Counted from the first letter of the stretch, positions 1 to 10,055 are shown. The stretch is 64,000 nt of DNA from Nocardioides sp. 1609 (GCF_004522105.1 NZ_SPUJ01000003.1:620001-684000); one strand, 5' to 3'. Translations and numbers: made by a program. Notes: generated from the letters alone by a model not told the origin.

Positions 1-1452
1 GCCGCGCAGCTCGGGCAGCCGGACCGGCAGCTCGGACTCGGGGACGGCGACCTCGCCGCACGCGGGGCAGTGCACGATCGGGATCGGGGCACCCCAGTAG
101 CGCTGCCTCGACAGCAGCCAGTCGCGCAGCCGGAAGTTGACCGTGCCCGCGCCGTGAGCGATCTGCTCCAGGTGGGCGATCGTGGCGCTCTTGGCCTCGG
201 CCACCGGCAGGCCGTTCAGGTCGAGCGCCGACTCGACGCCCGGGGCGGGCGAGTTGATCGCGGCGCCCTCGCCCGCGTACGCCTCGCCCTCGAAGTCGGC
301 GGGCGGCTCGGTGGTGCGCACGATCGGCAGGTCGAAGGCGGTGGCGAACTCCCAGTCGCGCTGGTCGCCGCCGGGGACGCCCATCACGGCGCCGGTGCCG
401 TAGTCGGCCAGCACGTAGTCGGTGGCCCACACGGGGATCCGGTCACCGGTCAGCGGGTTCGTGGCGTGCACGCCCAGGAACACGCCCGTCTTCGCTCGGT
501 CGGTGGCCAGCCGGTCGATGTCGGTGGCCTTGCGGACATCGTCCCGGTAGGCCTCGAACTCGGCGCGGTGCTCGTCGGTCACCAGGGCGTCGGCCAGCTT
601 GGCGTCGACCGCGACGACCATGAACGTCGTCCCGAACAGCGTGTCGGGACGCGTCGTGAACACCGTGACCGGGTCGTGGCCCTCGACGTCGAAGGACACG
701 TGCGCGCCCTCGGAGCGGCCGATCCAGTTGCGCTGGGCGTTGGCCACCTTGCCGATCCAGGTGTCCTGCAGGGCGTCCAGGCCGTCGTAGAGCTCCTGCG
801 CGTAGTGCGTGGTGCGGAAGTACCACTGCGTCAGCTCCTTCTTGGTCACCTCGGCCCCGCAGCGCTCGCAGGTGCCGTCGGCCAGCACCTGCTCGTTGGC
901 CAGCACGGTCTGGTCCTGGGGACACCAGTTGACCGGGCTGTTCTTGCGGTAGGCCAGGCCCTGCTCGCGCAGCTTCAGGAACAGCCACTGCGTCCACCGG
1001 TAGTACTCGGGGTCCGAGGTGTGCAGCCGCCGCGACCAGTCGAAGGACAGCCCGTAGTGCTTCATCGACGCCAGCTGGGTCTCGATGTTGGCGTAGGTGT
1101 AGGTCGCCGGGTGGGTGTCGTTGCGGATCGCGGCGTTCTCGGCGGGCAGGCCGAAGGAGTCCCAGCCCATCGGGTTCAGCACCTCGTAGCCGCGGAAGCG
1201 CCAGTAGCGGGCGATCACGTCGTGCAGCGCGAAGACCTCGGCGTGACCCATGTGCAGGTCGCCGCTGGGGTAGGGGAACATCGTCAGCGCGTAGCGCTTC
1301 TCCCTGCGCCCCTCGGTGACCGCCGCGTCGTCGGCCCGGAACGGGTCGAGCTCGGCCCACACCCGCTGCCACTTCTGCTCGACCGACCGGACGTCGTACG
1401 TCGCCGCCTCGCCGGTCCCGGTGACGGTGCTGTCGGTGCCCTGCTCGCTCAT
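1..1452 (-). CDS. leuS: Leucyl-tRNA synthetase, N-terminal part (3' end outside window)
   Basis: Charges tRNA-Leu with leucine in the cytoplasm. The 484 codons present contain the class I HIGH motif as HMGH at residues 67-70, the typical LeuRS stretch [16 protein letters not shown] just after it, the zinc-site-like cysteines around CERCGAE, and the start of the CP1 editing domain ([24 protein letters not shown]). The reading frame is still open at base 1, so the KMSKS region and C terminus lie outside the window. ATG at 1452 is preceded by an AGGAG-like site. The gene is expressed behind a leader peptide and a terminator-like hairpin (separate entries), and is divergent from serS. Identification is certain. 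Confidence 0.97.
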   Translation of the reverse strand, partial: MSEQGTDSTVTGTGEAATYDVRSVEQKWQRVWAELDPFRADDAAVTEGRREKRYALTMFPYPSGDLHMGHAEVFALHDVIARYWRFRGYEVLNPMGWDSFGLPAENAAIRNDTHPATYTYANIETQLASMKHYGLSFDWSRRLHTSDPEYYRWTQWLFLKLREQGLAYRKNSPVNWCPQDQTVLANEQVLADGTCERCGAEVTKKELTQWYFRTTHYAQELYDGLDALQDTWIGKVANAQRNWIGRSEGAHVSFDVEGHDPVTVFTTRPDTLFGTTFMVVAVDAKLADALVTDEHRAEFEAYRDDVRKATDIDRLATDRAKTGVFLGVHATNPLTGDRIPVWATDYVLADYGTGAVMGVPGGDQRDWEFATAFDLPIVRTTEPPADFEGEAYAGEGAAINSPAPGVESALDLNGLPVAEAKSATIAHLEQIAHGAGTVNFRLRDWLLSRQRYWGAPIPIVHCPACGEVAVPESELPVRLPELRG

Positions 1453-1482
1453 CGTCTGCTCCTGCTCGTGCTGCTCCGGACA

Positions 1483-1508
1483 TAAAGAAACCCCTCACGT
1501 GGAGGGGT
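1483..1508 (-). terminator. Intrinsic terminator / attenuator upstream of leuS
   Basis: On the minus strand a 7-bp stem ACCCCTC / GAGGGGT with a CACGT loop is followed at once by TTTCTTT, a T-run that is otherwise rare in this GC-rich DNA. It lies between the leader peptide stop (1530) and the leuS start (1452). Termination here would keep leuS off when leucyl-tRNA is plentiful. I could not find a clear antiterminator pairing. Confidence 0.7.
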
Positions 1509-1509
1509 G

Positions 1510-1539
1510 GCCGCGCGATCAGCGAGTGATCAGCGCGGC
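1510..1539 (-). promoter_or_regulatory. Leader hairpin preceding the leuS attenuator
   Basis: Arms 1510-1521 and 1527-1539 pair (GCCGCGC-GATCA with TGATC-GCGCGGC, one bulged A, loop GCGAG). The hairpin contains the last codons and stop of the leader peptide, so a ribosome stalled at the Leu codons would disturb it. It ends two bases before the terminator stem. Confidence 0.5.
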
Positions 1540-1568
1540 TGTCCAAGAAGCAGGGTGTGGGTGCTCAC
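1530..1568 (-). CDS. Leader peptide of leuS (12 aa, three consecutive Leu codons)
   Basis: A 12-residue ORF, (V/M)STHTLLLGQPR, ends 77 bases before the leuS start. It has three adjacent Leu codons, CTG CTT CTT; CTT is rare in genomes this GC-rich, which fits a sensor for charged tRNA-Leu. GTG at 1568 lies six bases after a TACGAT -10 box, so the peptide would start on a leaderless mRNA. Its stop codon sits inside a hairpin (1510-1539) that directly abuts the terminator-like stem at 1490-1508. Classical attenuators have been predicted upstream of leuS in some Streptomyces, so the arrangement has precedent; the assignment here is from sequence only. Confidence 0.75.
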   Translation of the reverse strand: MSTHTLLLGQPR

Positions 1569-1574
1569 CGGTGC

Positions 1575-1580
1575 ATCGTA
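1575..1580 (-). promoter_or_regulatory. -10 box of the leuS leader transcript
   Basis: TACGAT on the minus strand (1580 to 1575) is followed by six bases and the GTG of the leader peptide, the spacing typical of leaderless actinobacterial transcripts. No convincing -35 box is visible. Confidence 0.5.
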
Positions 1581-1647
1581 CCGCGTGACAGGCCCCGGGC
1601 TCGACCACCTACCTCGCGCCCCGGGGACGCGCCCTAGCATGTTCGCC

Positions 1648-2910
1648 ATGCTGGACGTACGCACCATCCGCGAGCACCCCGACCTGGTCAAGCACGCGGT
1701 GGAGGTGAAGGGGATCGACCTCGACGTCGACGCCCTCGTGGCGCTCGAGGCCGAGGTGCGCCGGCTGCGCCACGAGGTCGACAACGCGATGGGCGAGCGC
1801 AAGCGGCGCTCGAAGGAGTTCGGCCGGGCCGACGAGGCCACCCGGGAGCGGCTGCGCGCCGAGCAGGCCGAGTTCGACGTCCGGCTGAGCGCGACCAAGG
1901 ACGAGCACGCCGTACGCGCGGCCGAGCTGCAGGACCTGATGCTCCAGGTGCCGGGCATCCCGTGGGACCAGGCGCCCGTCGGCGCCGGGGAGGCCGAGAA
2001 CGTCGTCATCAAGAAGGTCGGCACTCCCCCGACCTTCGACTTCGAGCCCCTCGACCACGTCACGCTGCTCGAGGAGCGCGGGTGGGCCGAGTTCGCCCGC
2101 GCCCGCAACGTCTCCGGGGAGCGCGCCTACGCGTTGCGCGGGGACGCCGTCCTGCTCGAGCGGGCGGTGCTGTCCTACGCGCTCGACCTGCTCGTGACCC
2201 GCAGCTTCACGCCGATCTCGGTGCCTTCGCTGGTCCGCGAGGCCGCCCTGGTCGGCACCGGCATGTTCCCGAAGGGCCGCGAGGAGACCTACGAGCTGCC
2301 CGCCGACGACCTGTTCCTCGCGGGCACCGGCGAGGTCGCCCTGGTCGGCCTGCACGCCGGGGAGATCCTCGACAAGGCGCAGCTCCCGCTGCTGTACGCC
2401 GGCATCTCGCCCTGCTTCCGCCGCGAGATCGGCAGCGCCGGGCGCGACGTCCGGGGCCTGGTCCGGGTCCACCAGTTCGAGAAGGTCGAGCAGTTCGTGG
2501 TGTGCGAGGCCGACGACGCCGAGTCCGAGAAGTGGCACCAGGCCCTGCTCGACTGTGCCGAGCAGCTGCTCCTCGACCTCGACCTCGCCTACGAGGTCGT
2601 GGAGTGCAGCACCGGCGACATGGGGCTGGGCAAGTTCCGCATGAACGACATCAACACCTGGTTCCCCTCGCTGGAGAGCTTCCGCGAGACCCACTCCTGC
2701 TCCACGCTGCACGACTGGCAGGCGCGCCGCGCCAGCCTGCGCTACCGCGACACCGACGGCACCATCAAGCACGCCCACACGCTCAACAACACCGCGGCGG
2801 CGACGCCGCGGCTGCTGGTCGCGCTCATCGAGAACCACCAGAACGCCGACCGCACCGTCACCGTGCCGCCGGTGCTGCGCCCGTACCTGCAGGGTCGCGA
2901 GGTCCTGTGA
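1648..2910 (+). CDS. serS: Seryl-tRNA synthetase
   Basis: Class II synthetase of 420 aa that charges tRNA-Ser. The N-terminal third is the expected helical tRNA-binding arm (charged heptad-like segment around residues 30-100); the catalytic domain shows TGTGEVAL, motif 2 as PCFRREIGSAGRDVRGL and motif 3 with NNTAAATPRLLVALIENHQ. ATG at 1648 gives the family start MLDVRTIRE and lies seven bases after TAGCAT (1635-1640), indicating a leaderless mRNA; the ATG at 1639 overlaps that box and is less likely. Divergent from the leuS leader. Confidence 0.97.
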   Translation: MLDVRTIREHPDLVKHAVEVKGIDLDVDALVALEAEVRRLRHEVDNAMGERKRRSKEFGRADEATRERLRAEQAEFDVRLSATKDEHAVRAAELQDLMLQVPGIPWDQAPVGAGEAENVVIKKVGTPPTFDFEPLDHVTLLEERGWAEFARARNVSGERAYALRGDAVLLERAVLSYALDLLVTRSFTPISVPSLVREAALVGTGMFPKGREETYELPADDLFLAGTGEVALVGLHAGEILDKAQLPLLYAGISPCFRREIGSAGRDVRGLVRVHQFEKVEQFVVCEADDAESEKWHQALLDCAEQLLLDLDLAYEVVECSTGDMGLGKFRMNDINTWFPSLESFRETHSCSTLHDWQARRASLRYRDTDGTIKHAHTLNNTAAATPRLLVALIENHQNADRTVTVPPVLRPYLQGREVL

Positions 2911-2938
2911 TGGTGCCGAGCCCGAGGAGCCGGCCCCG

Positions 2939-3406
2939 ATGAGCCTGGCGCCGTGGATCGTGGCCGCGGACGCCGCCGCGCTGCTCGACTTCCTCGCCGA
3001 GGTCCTCGGCGCCCGGGAGACCGGTCGCGCGCCCGGGCCCGACGGGCTGGTCGGGCACGCGGAGACGGTCGTCGGCGGCACGACCGTCGTGGTGATGGAC
3101 GCCCTCCCGGGGTGGGCCCCGCAGCCGGCGCTGATGCGCGTCGACGTCCAGGACGTCGACGCGGTGCTGGCCCGCGCGGAGGCGGCCGGCGCGACCACGG
3201 TCACGCCCCGGACGTCGTTGCCGTTCGGCGACGACGTCGCCCGGTTCACCGATCCGTGGGGCAACCTGTGGTGGGTGCACGAGCACGTGCAGGACGTCGA
3301 CTTCGACACCCTCCTGGCCCGCATGGAGGATCCCGCCACCGCCGAGACGATGGGGCACTTCGAGCTCTCGCTCGATGCCGAGATGCGGCGCCGCGCCGGC
3401 TCCTGA
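2939..3406 (+). CDS. VOC/glyoxalase-like (PhnB-type) protein
   Basis: A 155-aa protein of the vicinal-oxygen-chelate fold. It reads as one long beta-alpha-beta module pair with the family phrases RFTDPWGNLWWVHEHVQDVD and a central V-D-A-V-L-A-R-A-E-A-A-G-A helix. PhnB-like proteins of this size are usually dimeric and of unknown substrate. It starts 28 bases after serS; an ATG overlapping the serS stop opens only a ten-codon frame, so ATG 2939 is preferred. Likely co-transcribed with serS. Function is unknown. Confidence 0.8.
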   Translation: MSLAPWIVAADAAALLDFLAEVLGARETGRAPGPDGLVGHAETVVGGTTVVVMDALPGWAPQPALMRVDVQDVDAVLARAEAAGATTVTPRTSLPFGDDVARFTDPWGNLWWVHEHVQDVDFDTLLARMEDPATAETMGHFELSLDAEMRRRAGS

Positions 3407-3419
3407 CCGGCGGTGAGGC

Positions 3420-4055
3420 TCAGGCCTCCGGCGCCAGCAGCACCGGCAGCAGGGCGCGCACCTGGGCGGGCAGTCCGGCGAGCACCGCCTCGCCGTCGCG
3501 CGTGAGGGCGAGCAGGCCCTGCTGGAACAGCCCGTCGAGGACGGCGTACGTCGCCGCCGGCGTGAGCGCCGGCGGGCGGCCGGCGAGGTCGGAGTAGCGC
3601 TCGACGACCCGCCAGATCATCTCCTGCAGCGTGTTGTCGATGTGGGTGACGGCCTCGCTCAGACCCGGCTCGAACATGCTCTGGGTGCGCAGGTCGTACC
3701 AGAGGCGGTGCATGGGCGCCTCGTCGCGCAGCGTCTCGACGAGCTTGGCGGCGAACGCCTCGACGAGCTCCTCGGCGCTGTCGGACTCCGCGACGACCGC
3801 GTCGTAGCGCCGCACGCACCGCGCCTTGTAGTAGCGCACGCAGTAGACGATGAGCTCGAGCTTGTCGCGGAAGTAGTAGTGGACGACGCCGTGGCTGAAC
3901 TCGGAGTTCGTCGCGATCTCGCGCAGGCTCGCCCGGGCGTAGCCGAGCTCGCCGAGGGTGCGCAGCGCGGACTCGGCGAGCTGGTTGCGGCGCTCGTCGT
4001 GCTTGTCGCCCGGGGAGCGACGGGGAGTCGCCGTGGTCGTCACGTCTTCCATCAT
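3420..4055 (-). CDS. TetR-family transcriptional regulator
   Basis: A 211-aa regulator with an N-terminal TetR helix-turn-helix at about residues 24-70 (ALRTLGELGYARASLREIA then FSHGVVHYYFRDKLELIVY) and an all-helical ligand domain that includes MHRLWYDLRTQSMFEPGL. Two in-frame ATGs open the gene (4055, 4052). It is divergent from the SDR operon and a perfect inverted repeat lies in the shared promoter (4092-4111), so it probably controls itself and the operon, with an acyl-CoA or related compound as inducer (inference). Confidence 0.88.
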   Translation of the reverse strand: MMEDVTTTATPRRSPGDKHDERRNQLAESALRTLGELGYARASLREIATNSEFSHGVVHYYFRDKLELIVYCVRYYKARCVRRYDAVVAESDSAEELVEAFAAKLVETLRDEAPMHRLWYDLRTQSMFEPGLSEAVTHIDNTLQEMIWRVVERYSDLAGRPPALTPAATYAVLDGLFQQGLLALTRDGEAVLAGLPAQVRALLPVLLAPEA

Positions 4056-4091
4056 CGCACGACCGCCTGATCCTGACGACTGTCAAGTTTT

Positions 4092-4111
4092 CTCTTGACA
4101 CCCGTCAAGAG
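4092..4111. promoter_or_regulatory. Probable TetR operator
   Basis: Perfect inverted repeat CTCTTGAC-ACCC-GTCAAGAG between the divergent TetR and SDR genes. It contains a TTGACA (4095-4100) that could be the -35 box of the operon; a further TGTCAAG half-site at 4081-4087 reads as TTGACA toward the tetR gene. Binding would block both promoters. Confidence 0.7.
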
Positions 4112-4163
4112 CATGGAGGAACGTGTGACCGGCACCACACCCGACTCCAGGAGGCCACGCTCC

Positions 4164-4958
4164 ATGACCCACCACGACCTGACCGGGCGCACCGCCCTGG
4201 TCACCGGCGGAGCCCAGGGGCTGGGTGAGGGCATGGCCCGCGCCCTCGCCGCCGCGGGCGCGACCGTCGTCATCGCCGACCTCCAGGACGAGGCGGCCGG
4301 CACGGTCGCCGCCTCGCTCGGGGAGGGGCACGGCGCGGTCCACCTCGACGTGACCGACGAGGCCGGCTGGGAGGCGGCCGTCGCCTCCGCCGTCGAGCGC
4401 ACCGGTCGTCTGGACGTCGTCGTCAACAACGCCGGCGTCGAGGTCAGCAGCCTGATGGCCGACGTCGAGGTGGCCGACATCCGCACCATGCTCGACGTCA
4501 ACGTGCTCGGCACCGCGCTCGGGATCAAGCACGCGCTGCGCACGATGCGCCCCGGCGGCGCGGCCGGCCACGGGGGCAGCATCGTCAACATCTCCTCGGT
4601 CGCCGCGACCATCGCCTTCCCCGGGATCCCGATCTACTCCGCCACCAAGTCGGCCGTCGACCGGCTCACCCGCGTCGCGGCGATGGAGGCCGGCAAGCTC
4701 GGCTGGGGCGTCCGGGTCAACTGCGTCTACCCCGGCCTGGTCCCCACCGCGATGGGCCAGGGGCTCGCCGTCGACATGGCCACCCTCGGGCTCTTCGAGA
4801 GCCCGGAGGCCGCCGTCGGCGCCGTCATCGAGCAGACCCCGCTCGGCCGGCTCGGCGAGGTCGCCGACATGGCCGACGCCGTCGTCTTCCTGGCCTCCGA
4901 CGCCGCCAGGTTCATCACCGGCACGGGCTTGTCCGTCGACGGCGGGATGGGGATGTGA
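4164..4958 (+). CDS. SDR-family oxidoreductase (first gene of TetR-controlled operon)
   Basis: Classical short-chain dehydrogenase, 264 aa. The Rossmann glycine motif TGGAQGLG is at residues 14-21, an acidic D39 at the end of strand 2 suggests NAD(H), NNAG is at 88-91, and the catalytic set is S145, Y158 and K162 in YSATK. A strong AGGAGG-like site precedes ATG 4164 by about ten bases, which decides the start over upstream in-frame codons. It is translationally coupled to the next gene (GTGA overlap). Substrate is not evident; the operon suggests oxidation of a hydroxy intermediate before CoA activation. Confidence 0.88.
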   Translation: MTHHDLTGRTALVTGGAQGLGEGMARALAAAGATVVIADLQDEAAGTVAASLGEGHGAVHLDVTDEAGWEAAVASAVERTGRLDVVVNNAGVEVSSLMADVEVADIRTMLDVNVLGTALGIKHALRTMRPGGAAGHGGSIVNISSVAATIAFPGIPIYSATKSAVDRLTRVAAMEAGKLGWGVRVNCVYPGLVPTAMGQGLAVDMATLGLFESPEAAVGAVIEQTPLGRLGEVADMADAVVFLASDAARFITGTGLSVDGGMGM

Positions 4959-6103
4959 CCGTGACCGACTCCCCGAGCAGCAGCAGGCCCGTCGTCGTCT
5001 ACGGCGCCTCCGGCTACACCGGCCGCCTCGTGTGCGAGTACCTCCGCGAGTACGGCGTCCCGTTCGTCGCCGCCGGCCGCAGCGCCGAGCGGCTCACCGC
5101 CTCCATGCAGTCCCACGTCGCCGGCATCGAGACCGCCGACTACGAGGTCGTCGAGGTCGAGCACACCCTCGAGGCCCTCACCGAGCTCGTCCGCGGCGCC
5201 TCGGTGGTGCTCAACACCGTCGGCCCGTTCAGCAAGTGGGGCCCCGAGGTCGTCGAGGCGTGTCTCGCGACCGGAGCGCACTACACCGACACGACCGGCG
5301 AGCAGGACTGGTTGATCACCTGCGACGAGAGGTACGGCGCGGACTTCGCCGCCGCCGGGCTGCTCCTCGCGCCGGGGATCGCACAGATGTACACGACCGG
5401 CGAGATCGCGGCCCAGCTGTGCCTGGAGACGCCGGGGCTCGACACGCTCGACATCGCCGTGTTCTGGGGCGGCAGCCCGACGATCGCCTCGACGCAGACG
5501 ATCCTCTTCAACGCCGCGACGTCGGCCGCGCACCACCTCCAGCAGAACCAGTACGTGCCGTTCGACGCCGGCCAGGGCCTCGTGCCGCTCGTGGTGCCCG
5601 GTCAGCACGAGCTGGCCCTGTCCCTGCCGTGGGGCGGCACGTCGCACCCGGTGTGGTTCAAGCGCGACCCGCGCGTGGCCAGCTGCAAGGCGCAGGGTGG
5701 GGTGTTCAACGCGGCGCTGATGCACGGCGTCCCGCAGATCGTCGCGGCGGCGCTCGAGGCCACCAAGGACATGGACGACGACGACCGCGACGCCGCGCTG
5801 GAGGCCACCGCGGCCCAGGTCATGAACCAGATGCCCCCGCGCGAGAACCCACGGCTCAACAAGTCGCTCGACTCGGTGCACGCCTCGGGTCCGCTCGGAC
5901 GCGCGCACTGCGTCATCCACGGCAACTCCAACTACAAGCAGACCGGACTGCTGCAGGCCTACGCGGCCTACTCGCTGCTCCAGCAGCCGCCGCTGCGCGT
6001 CGGCTTCGCCTCGGGCTGCCAGGCCTTCGGCCACCGTGAGCTGCTCGGCGTCTTGCGCTCGTTCGGGCTGGTCGCCGCCCCGGTCCTGACCGTGGAGGCC
6101 TGA
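4955..6103 (+). CDS. Saccharopine-dehydrogenase-like NAD(P)-binding protein (trans-acting enoyl reductase family)
   Basis: 382-aa protein beginning with a Rossmann motif VVVYGASGYTGRL at about residues 12-24, followed by LNTVGPFSKWGPEVVEACLATG, the typical phrase of saccharopine-dehydrogenase-like proteins, then YTDTTGEQDW. The C-terminal half is less conserved. GTG 4955 overlaps the stop of the preceding SDR; a second in-frame GTG lies at 4961. Family members include mycobacterial trans-acting enoyl reductases of lipid synthesis, but here the catabolic-looking operon makes the substrate uncertain. Confidence 0.75.
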   Translation: MTVTDSPSSSRPVVVYGASGYTGRLVCEYLREYGVPFVAAGRSAERLTASMQSHVAGIETADYEVVEVEHTLEALTELVRGASVVLNTVGPFSKWGPEVVEACLATGAHYTDTTGEQDWLITCDERYGADFAAAGLLLAPGIAQMYTTGEIAAQLCLETPGLDTLDIAVFWGGSPTIASTQTILFNAATSAAHHLQQNQYVPFDAGQGLVPLVVPGQHELALSLPWGGTSHPVWFKRDPRVASCKAQGGVFNAALMHGVPQIVAAALEATKDMDDDDRDAALEATAAQVMNQMPPRENPRLNKSLDSVHASGPLGRAHCVIHGNSNYKQTGLLQAYAAYSLLQQPPLRVGFASGCQAFGHRELLGVLRSFGLVAAPVLTVEA

Positions 6104-6107
6104 CCCG

Positions 6108-7654
6108 GTGCGCCTGGCCGACTACCTCGACAAGGGGGCGTCGCTCGGACCCGACGCCCCCTGCCTGACCACCGACGGCACCACCAGCTCCTACGCCGAC
6201 GTGCAGGAGCTGAGCCGGCGCGTCGCCGGCGGCCTGGTGGCCCGGGGGGTCGCGCCGGGCGACGCCGTGGCGATCGTGTCGTCCAACGACCCGGTCGCCT
6301 TCACCACCGTGTTCGGCATCAGCCGCGTCGGCGCGGTCTGGTGCCCGATCAACCCGCGCAACGAGGCCTCGGAGAACCGCGAGCTGCTCGAGCTCTTCGG
6401 GTGCACCACGCTGGTCTTCCAGGCCTCGTACGCCGGCCTGGTCGACCAGATCCGCGGCGACCTGCCGGCGCTGACGACGCTCGTCTGCCTCGACGCCGGA
6501 CCCGACGACGCTCCCGCGTGGGCGCTGACCTGGACCGAGCTCCTCGACGCCGGCGACGGCGTCGAGGTGGCGGCTCCCCCGACGGGCGACGACCTCGCGA
6601 TGATCGTCGGCACCGGCGGCACCACCGGGCGCCCGAAGGGGGTGCTGCTCACCCACCACAACCTCGAGACGATGACGGCCATCACGCTGATGAGCTACCC
6701 GTTCGAGGGCCGCCCGGTCTACCTGGCGCTCGCGCCGCTGACGCACGCGGCCGGCGTCCTGTGCTTCCCGGTGCTCGCGCTGGGCGGCGAGGTCGTGGTG
6801 ATGCGCACCCCCGCCGTCGGTGGCTTCCTCGAGCACGTCGAGCGACACCGCGTCACCCACACGTTCCTGCCGCCGACGCTCGTCTACATGGTGCTCGCGC
6901 ACGAGCGGCTCGACGTTACCGACCTCTCGACCCTGCAGTGCTTCTGGTACGGCGCCGCGCCGATGTCCGCGGCCCGGCTCGAGGAGGCGCTGACGCGCAT
7001 CGGCCCGGTCATGGCACAGCTGTTCGGCCAGACCGAGGCGCCGATGATGATCGCGACGCTCCCGCCCCGCGCGCACTTCCGGGACGACGGGAGCATCGCC
7101 CTCGAACGGCTGTCATCAGCGGGGCGTCCGGCACCGCTGGTGACGGTCTCCATCATGGCCGCCGACGGCACCCTGCTGCCCCCCGGCGACACCGGCGAGA
7201 TCGTCGTGCGGGGCTCGTTGGTGATGGCCGGCTACCACCGCGACCCGGCGGCGACCGCCGAGGCCTCGGCGCACGGCTGGCACCACACCGGCGACGTCGG
7301 CTACCTCGACGACGACGGCTACCTCTTCATCGTCGACCGGGCCAAGGACATGGTCATCACCGGCGGGTTCAACGTCTACTCGACCGAGGTCGAGCAGGCG
7401 CTGATGGCCCATCCCGACGTGCAGGACTGCGCCGTGGTCGGCCTGCCCGACGAGAAGTGGGGCGAGCGGGTGGTCGCCGTCGTCCAGCCGCGGGCCGGGG
7501 CGCGGCCCGACCCGGCGGAGGTCACGGCGTTCGTCAAGGCCCGGATCGGCAGCGTCAAGGCGCCCAAGCAGGTGGAGGTCTGGAGCGACCTGCCACGCTC
7601 GAAGGTCGGGAAGGTCCTCAAGACCGACATCAAGGACCGGCTACGGTCCGAGGC

Positions 7655-7658
<4 letters not shown>
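6108..7658 (+). CDS. Acyl-CoA synthetase / AMP-dependent ligase
   Basis: Adenylate-forming enzyme of 516 aa that activates a carboxylic acid to its CoA thioester. Visible signatures are the P-loop GTGGTTGRPKGVLLTHHN (about residues 164-181), LFGQTEAPM, the HTGDVGYLDDDGYLFIVDR hinge region, and the C-terminal catalytic lysine in PRSKVGKVLKTD. GTG 6108 follows the previous stop by four bases. It belongs to the same operon as the two SDRs. The acid could be aromatic, terpenoid or fatty; the sequence alone does not decide. Confidence 0.9.
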
Positions 7659-8428
<770 letters not shown>

Positions 8429-8455
8429 GCGTCGCCCCGGGCCTGGACGTCGCGG

Positions 8456-9904
8456 TCAGGGCATCACCGGTGGCTCGAAGCTGAACGTCCGGCCGAGCGC
8501 CCACAGCAGGACCAGCACCACCGGCAGGTGGAAAAGGAACTGCAGGAACGTGAACCCGACCAGGTGGCGCGCCCGCAGGCCCAGCACGGCCAGCAGCGGC
8601 AGCATGAAGAACGGGTTGACCAGGTTGGGCAGGGCCTCGGCGGCGTTGTAGATCTGCACGGTCCAGCCGAGGTTCATCTCGACGTCGGTCGCCGACTGCA
8701 TGACGTACGGCGCCTCGACCAGCCACTTGCCGCCGCCGGACGGCACGAGCAGTCCGAGCAGAGCGGTGTAGAGGGCGATCACGATCGCGAAGGCGCCGCC
8801 CCCGCCGATGTCGGTGAACAGCTCGGCGAGGTGGCCTGACACGGTCTCGCCGCCGCGCCCCTCGGCGCGGGTGAGGACGGCGGCCATGGCGGCGTACAGC
8901 GGGAACTGCACCAGCACCCCGGCGGTCGCGGGCACCGCCTTGCTGACCGCCGAGAGGAACCGCCGCGGCGTGCCGTGCAGCACCAGCCCGAGCACCAGGA
9001 AGACCATCAGGTAGCCGTTGAGGTTGCTCACGACGGTCAGCACCGGCAGCTCGACGAACTGCACGACCAGCCAGCCGAGGGTCAGCACGCCGACCACCGC
9101 GGGGAGGATCGGCGAGTACTCCAGCCACTCGCCCGGGTGCTGGCGCTCCGGCACGGTGCCGGCGTCGTCGGTGAGGTCGACGCCCATGTCCTCGGCCGTC
9201 CTGACGGCCGCGCCCTGGGGGGCCGAGGCCCACGCGATCGCGACGGACAGCGCGATCAGCACCGCCGCCATCACCAGCGACTGCCAGGTGAGGATCGTGT
9301 CACCGAAGTCGAGGACGCCGGTGATCTCGAGCAGCTCGGGCGGCAGGCTCTCCGGCGTCGCCTGGAGCTGGGCCGCGGACGACGACAGCCCGAGCGCCCA
9401 GACCGCGCCGAGACCGAGGTAGGCGGCCGCGCCGAGCGCGCGGTAGTCGCAGCGCAGGTCGCCACGGCGGGCGATGGCCCGGGCGAGCAGCCCGCTGAAG
9501 ACCAGGCTGAGACCCCAGTTGAGCAGCGAGACGCTGCACGACAGCAGGGCCACCCAGGCGACCGCGCCACGGGGCGTCGAGGGCAGCCGGGCCGCCCGCT
9601 CGATGATCCGCGCGACCGGACCGGACGTCGCGACGACGTACCCGGTGAGCACGACCATCGCCATCTGCAGGGTGAACGCCGCGAGGTCCCAGAAGCCGTC
9701 GCCGAACGTGGTGGCGACCGTGCGCGGGCTCGACCCGTTGGCCATCGCGGCGACCGCGACGAGCACGACGCCGGCCAGGGCGAAGACGTAGGCGTCGGGG
9801 AACCACCTCTCCGTCCAGCCCGCCGTGCGCTGGGCGAACCGCGCCAGTCCGCGTTCCCGCTGCTCGTCCGGCGCCGGTCCCGGCGCTGGTGCTGTCGTCG
9901 ACAT
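8456..9904 (-). CDS. AtoE-type short-chain fatty acid transporter
   Basis: 482-aa polytopic membrane protein of the AtoE family. It has roughly a dozen hydrophobic segments, and the family phrases NWGLSLVFSGLLARAIARR, VPSGGGKWLVEAPYV and IYNAAEALPNLVNPFFMLPL. ATG 9904 (MSTTAPAP) is chosen because GGAGG lies a few bases upstream; the longer frame to 9958 has no ribosome site. The family imports short-chain fatty acids such as acetoacetate or butyrate, which fits the acyl-CoA genes around it. Confidence 0.9.
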   Translation of the reverse strand: MSTTAPAPGPAPDEQRERGLARFAQRTAGWTERWFPDAYVFALAGVVLVAVAAMANGSSPRTVATTFGDGFWDLAAFTLQMAMVVLTGYVVATSGPVARIIERAARLPSTPRGAVAWVALLSCSVSLLNWGLSLVFSGLLARAIARRGDLRCDYRALGAAAYLGLGAVWALGLSSSAAQLQATPESLPPELLEITGVLDFGDTILTWQSLVMAAVLIALSVAIAWASAPQGAAVRTAEDMGVDLTDDAGTVPERQHPGEWLEYSPILPAVVGVLTLGWLVVQFVELPVLTVVSNLNGYLMVFLVLGLVLHGTPRRFLSAVSKAVPATAGVLVQFPLYAAMAAVLTRAEGRGGETVSGHLAELFTDIGGGGAFAIVIALYTALLGLLVPSGGGKWLVEAPYVMQSATDVEMNLGWTVQIYNAAEALPNLVNPFFMLPLLAVLGLRARHLVGFTFLQFLFHLPVVLVLLWALGRTFSFEPPVMP

Positions 9905-10012
9905 GTGGTCCTCCGAGGTCCGACCGGTCAGGGCGTCTGCGCCGATCAGGCTAACCATCGTCCGGGCCGTGTCCAGGCCGCGGCCGCAGGAGGCCGCAGG
10001 CGGTCGACGGGA

Positions 10013-10048
10013 CCGCCGACCCGTCGGTGGTCACCGACGGGTCGGCGG
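10013..10048. terminator. Strong hairpin after phoX
   Basis: A perfect 17-bp inverted repeat (10013-10029 with 10032-10048) with a two-base spacer, ending eight bases beyond the phoX stop. No T-run follows, as is common for GC-rich actinobacterial terminators. Confidence 0.75.
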
Positions 10049-10055
10049 CTCGCGA

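Noticed and set aside
1470..1600. T-box riboswitch upstream of leuS
   Set aside because: No T-box sequence or specifier-loop architecture is seen; the short leader with a Leu-rich peptide and terminator explains the region better.
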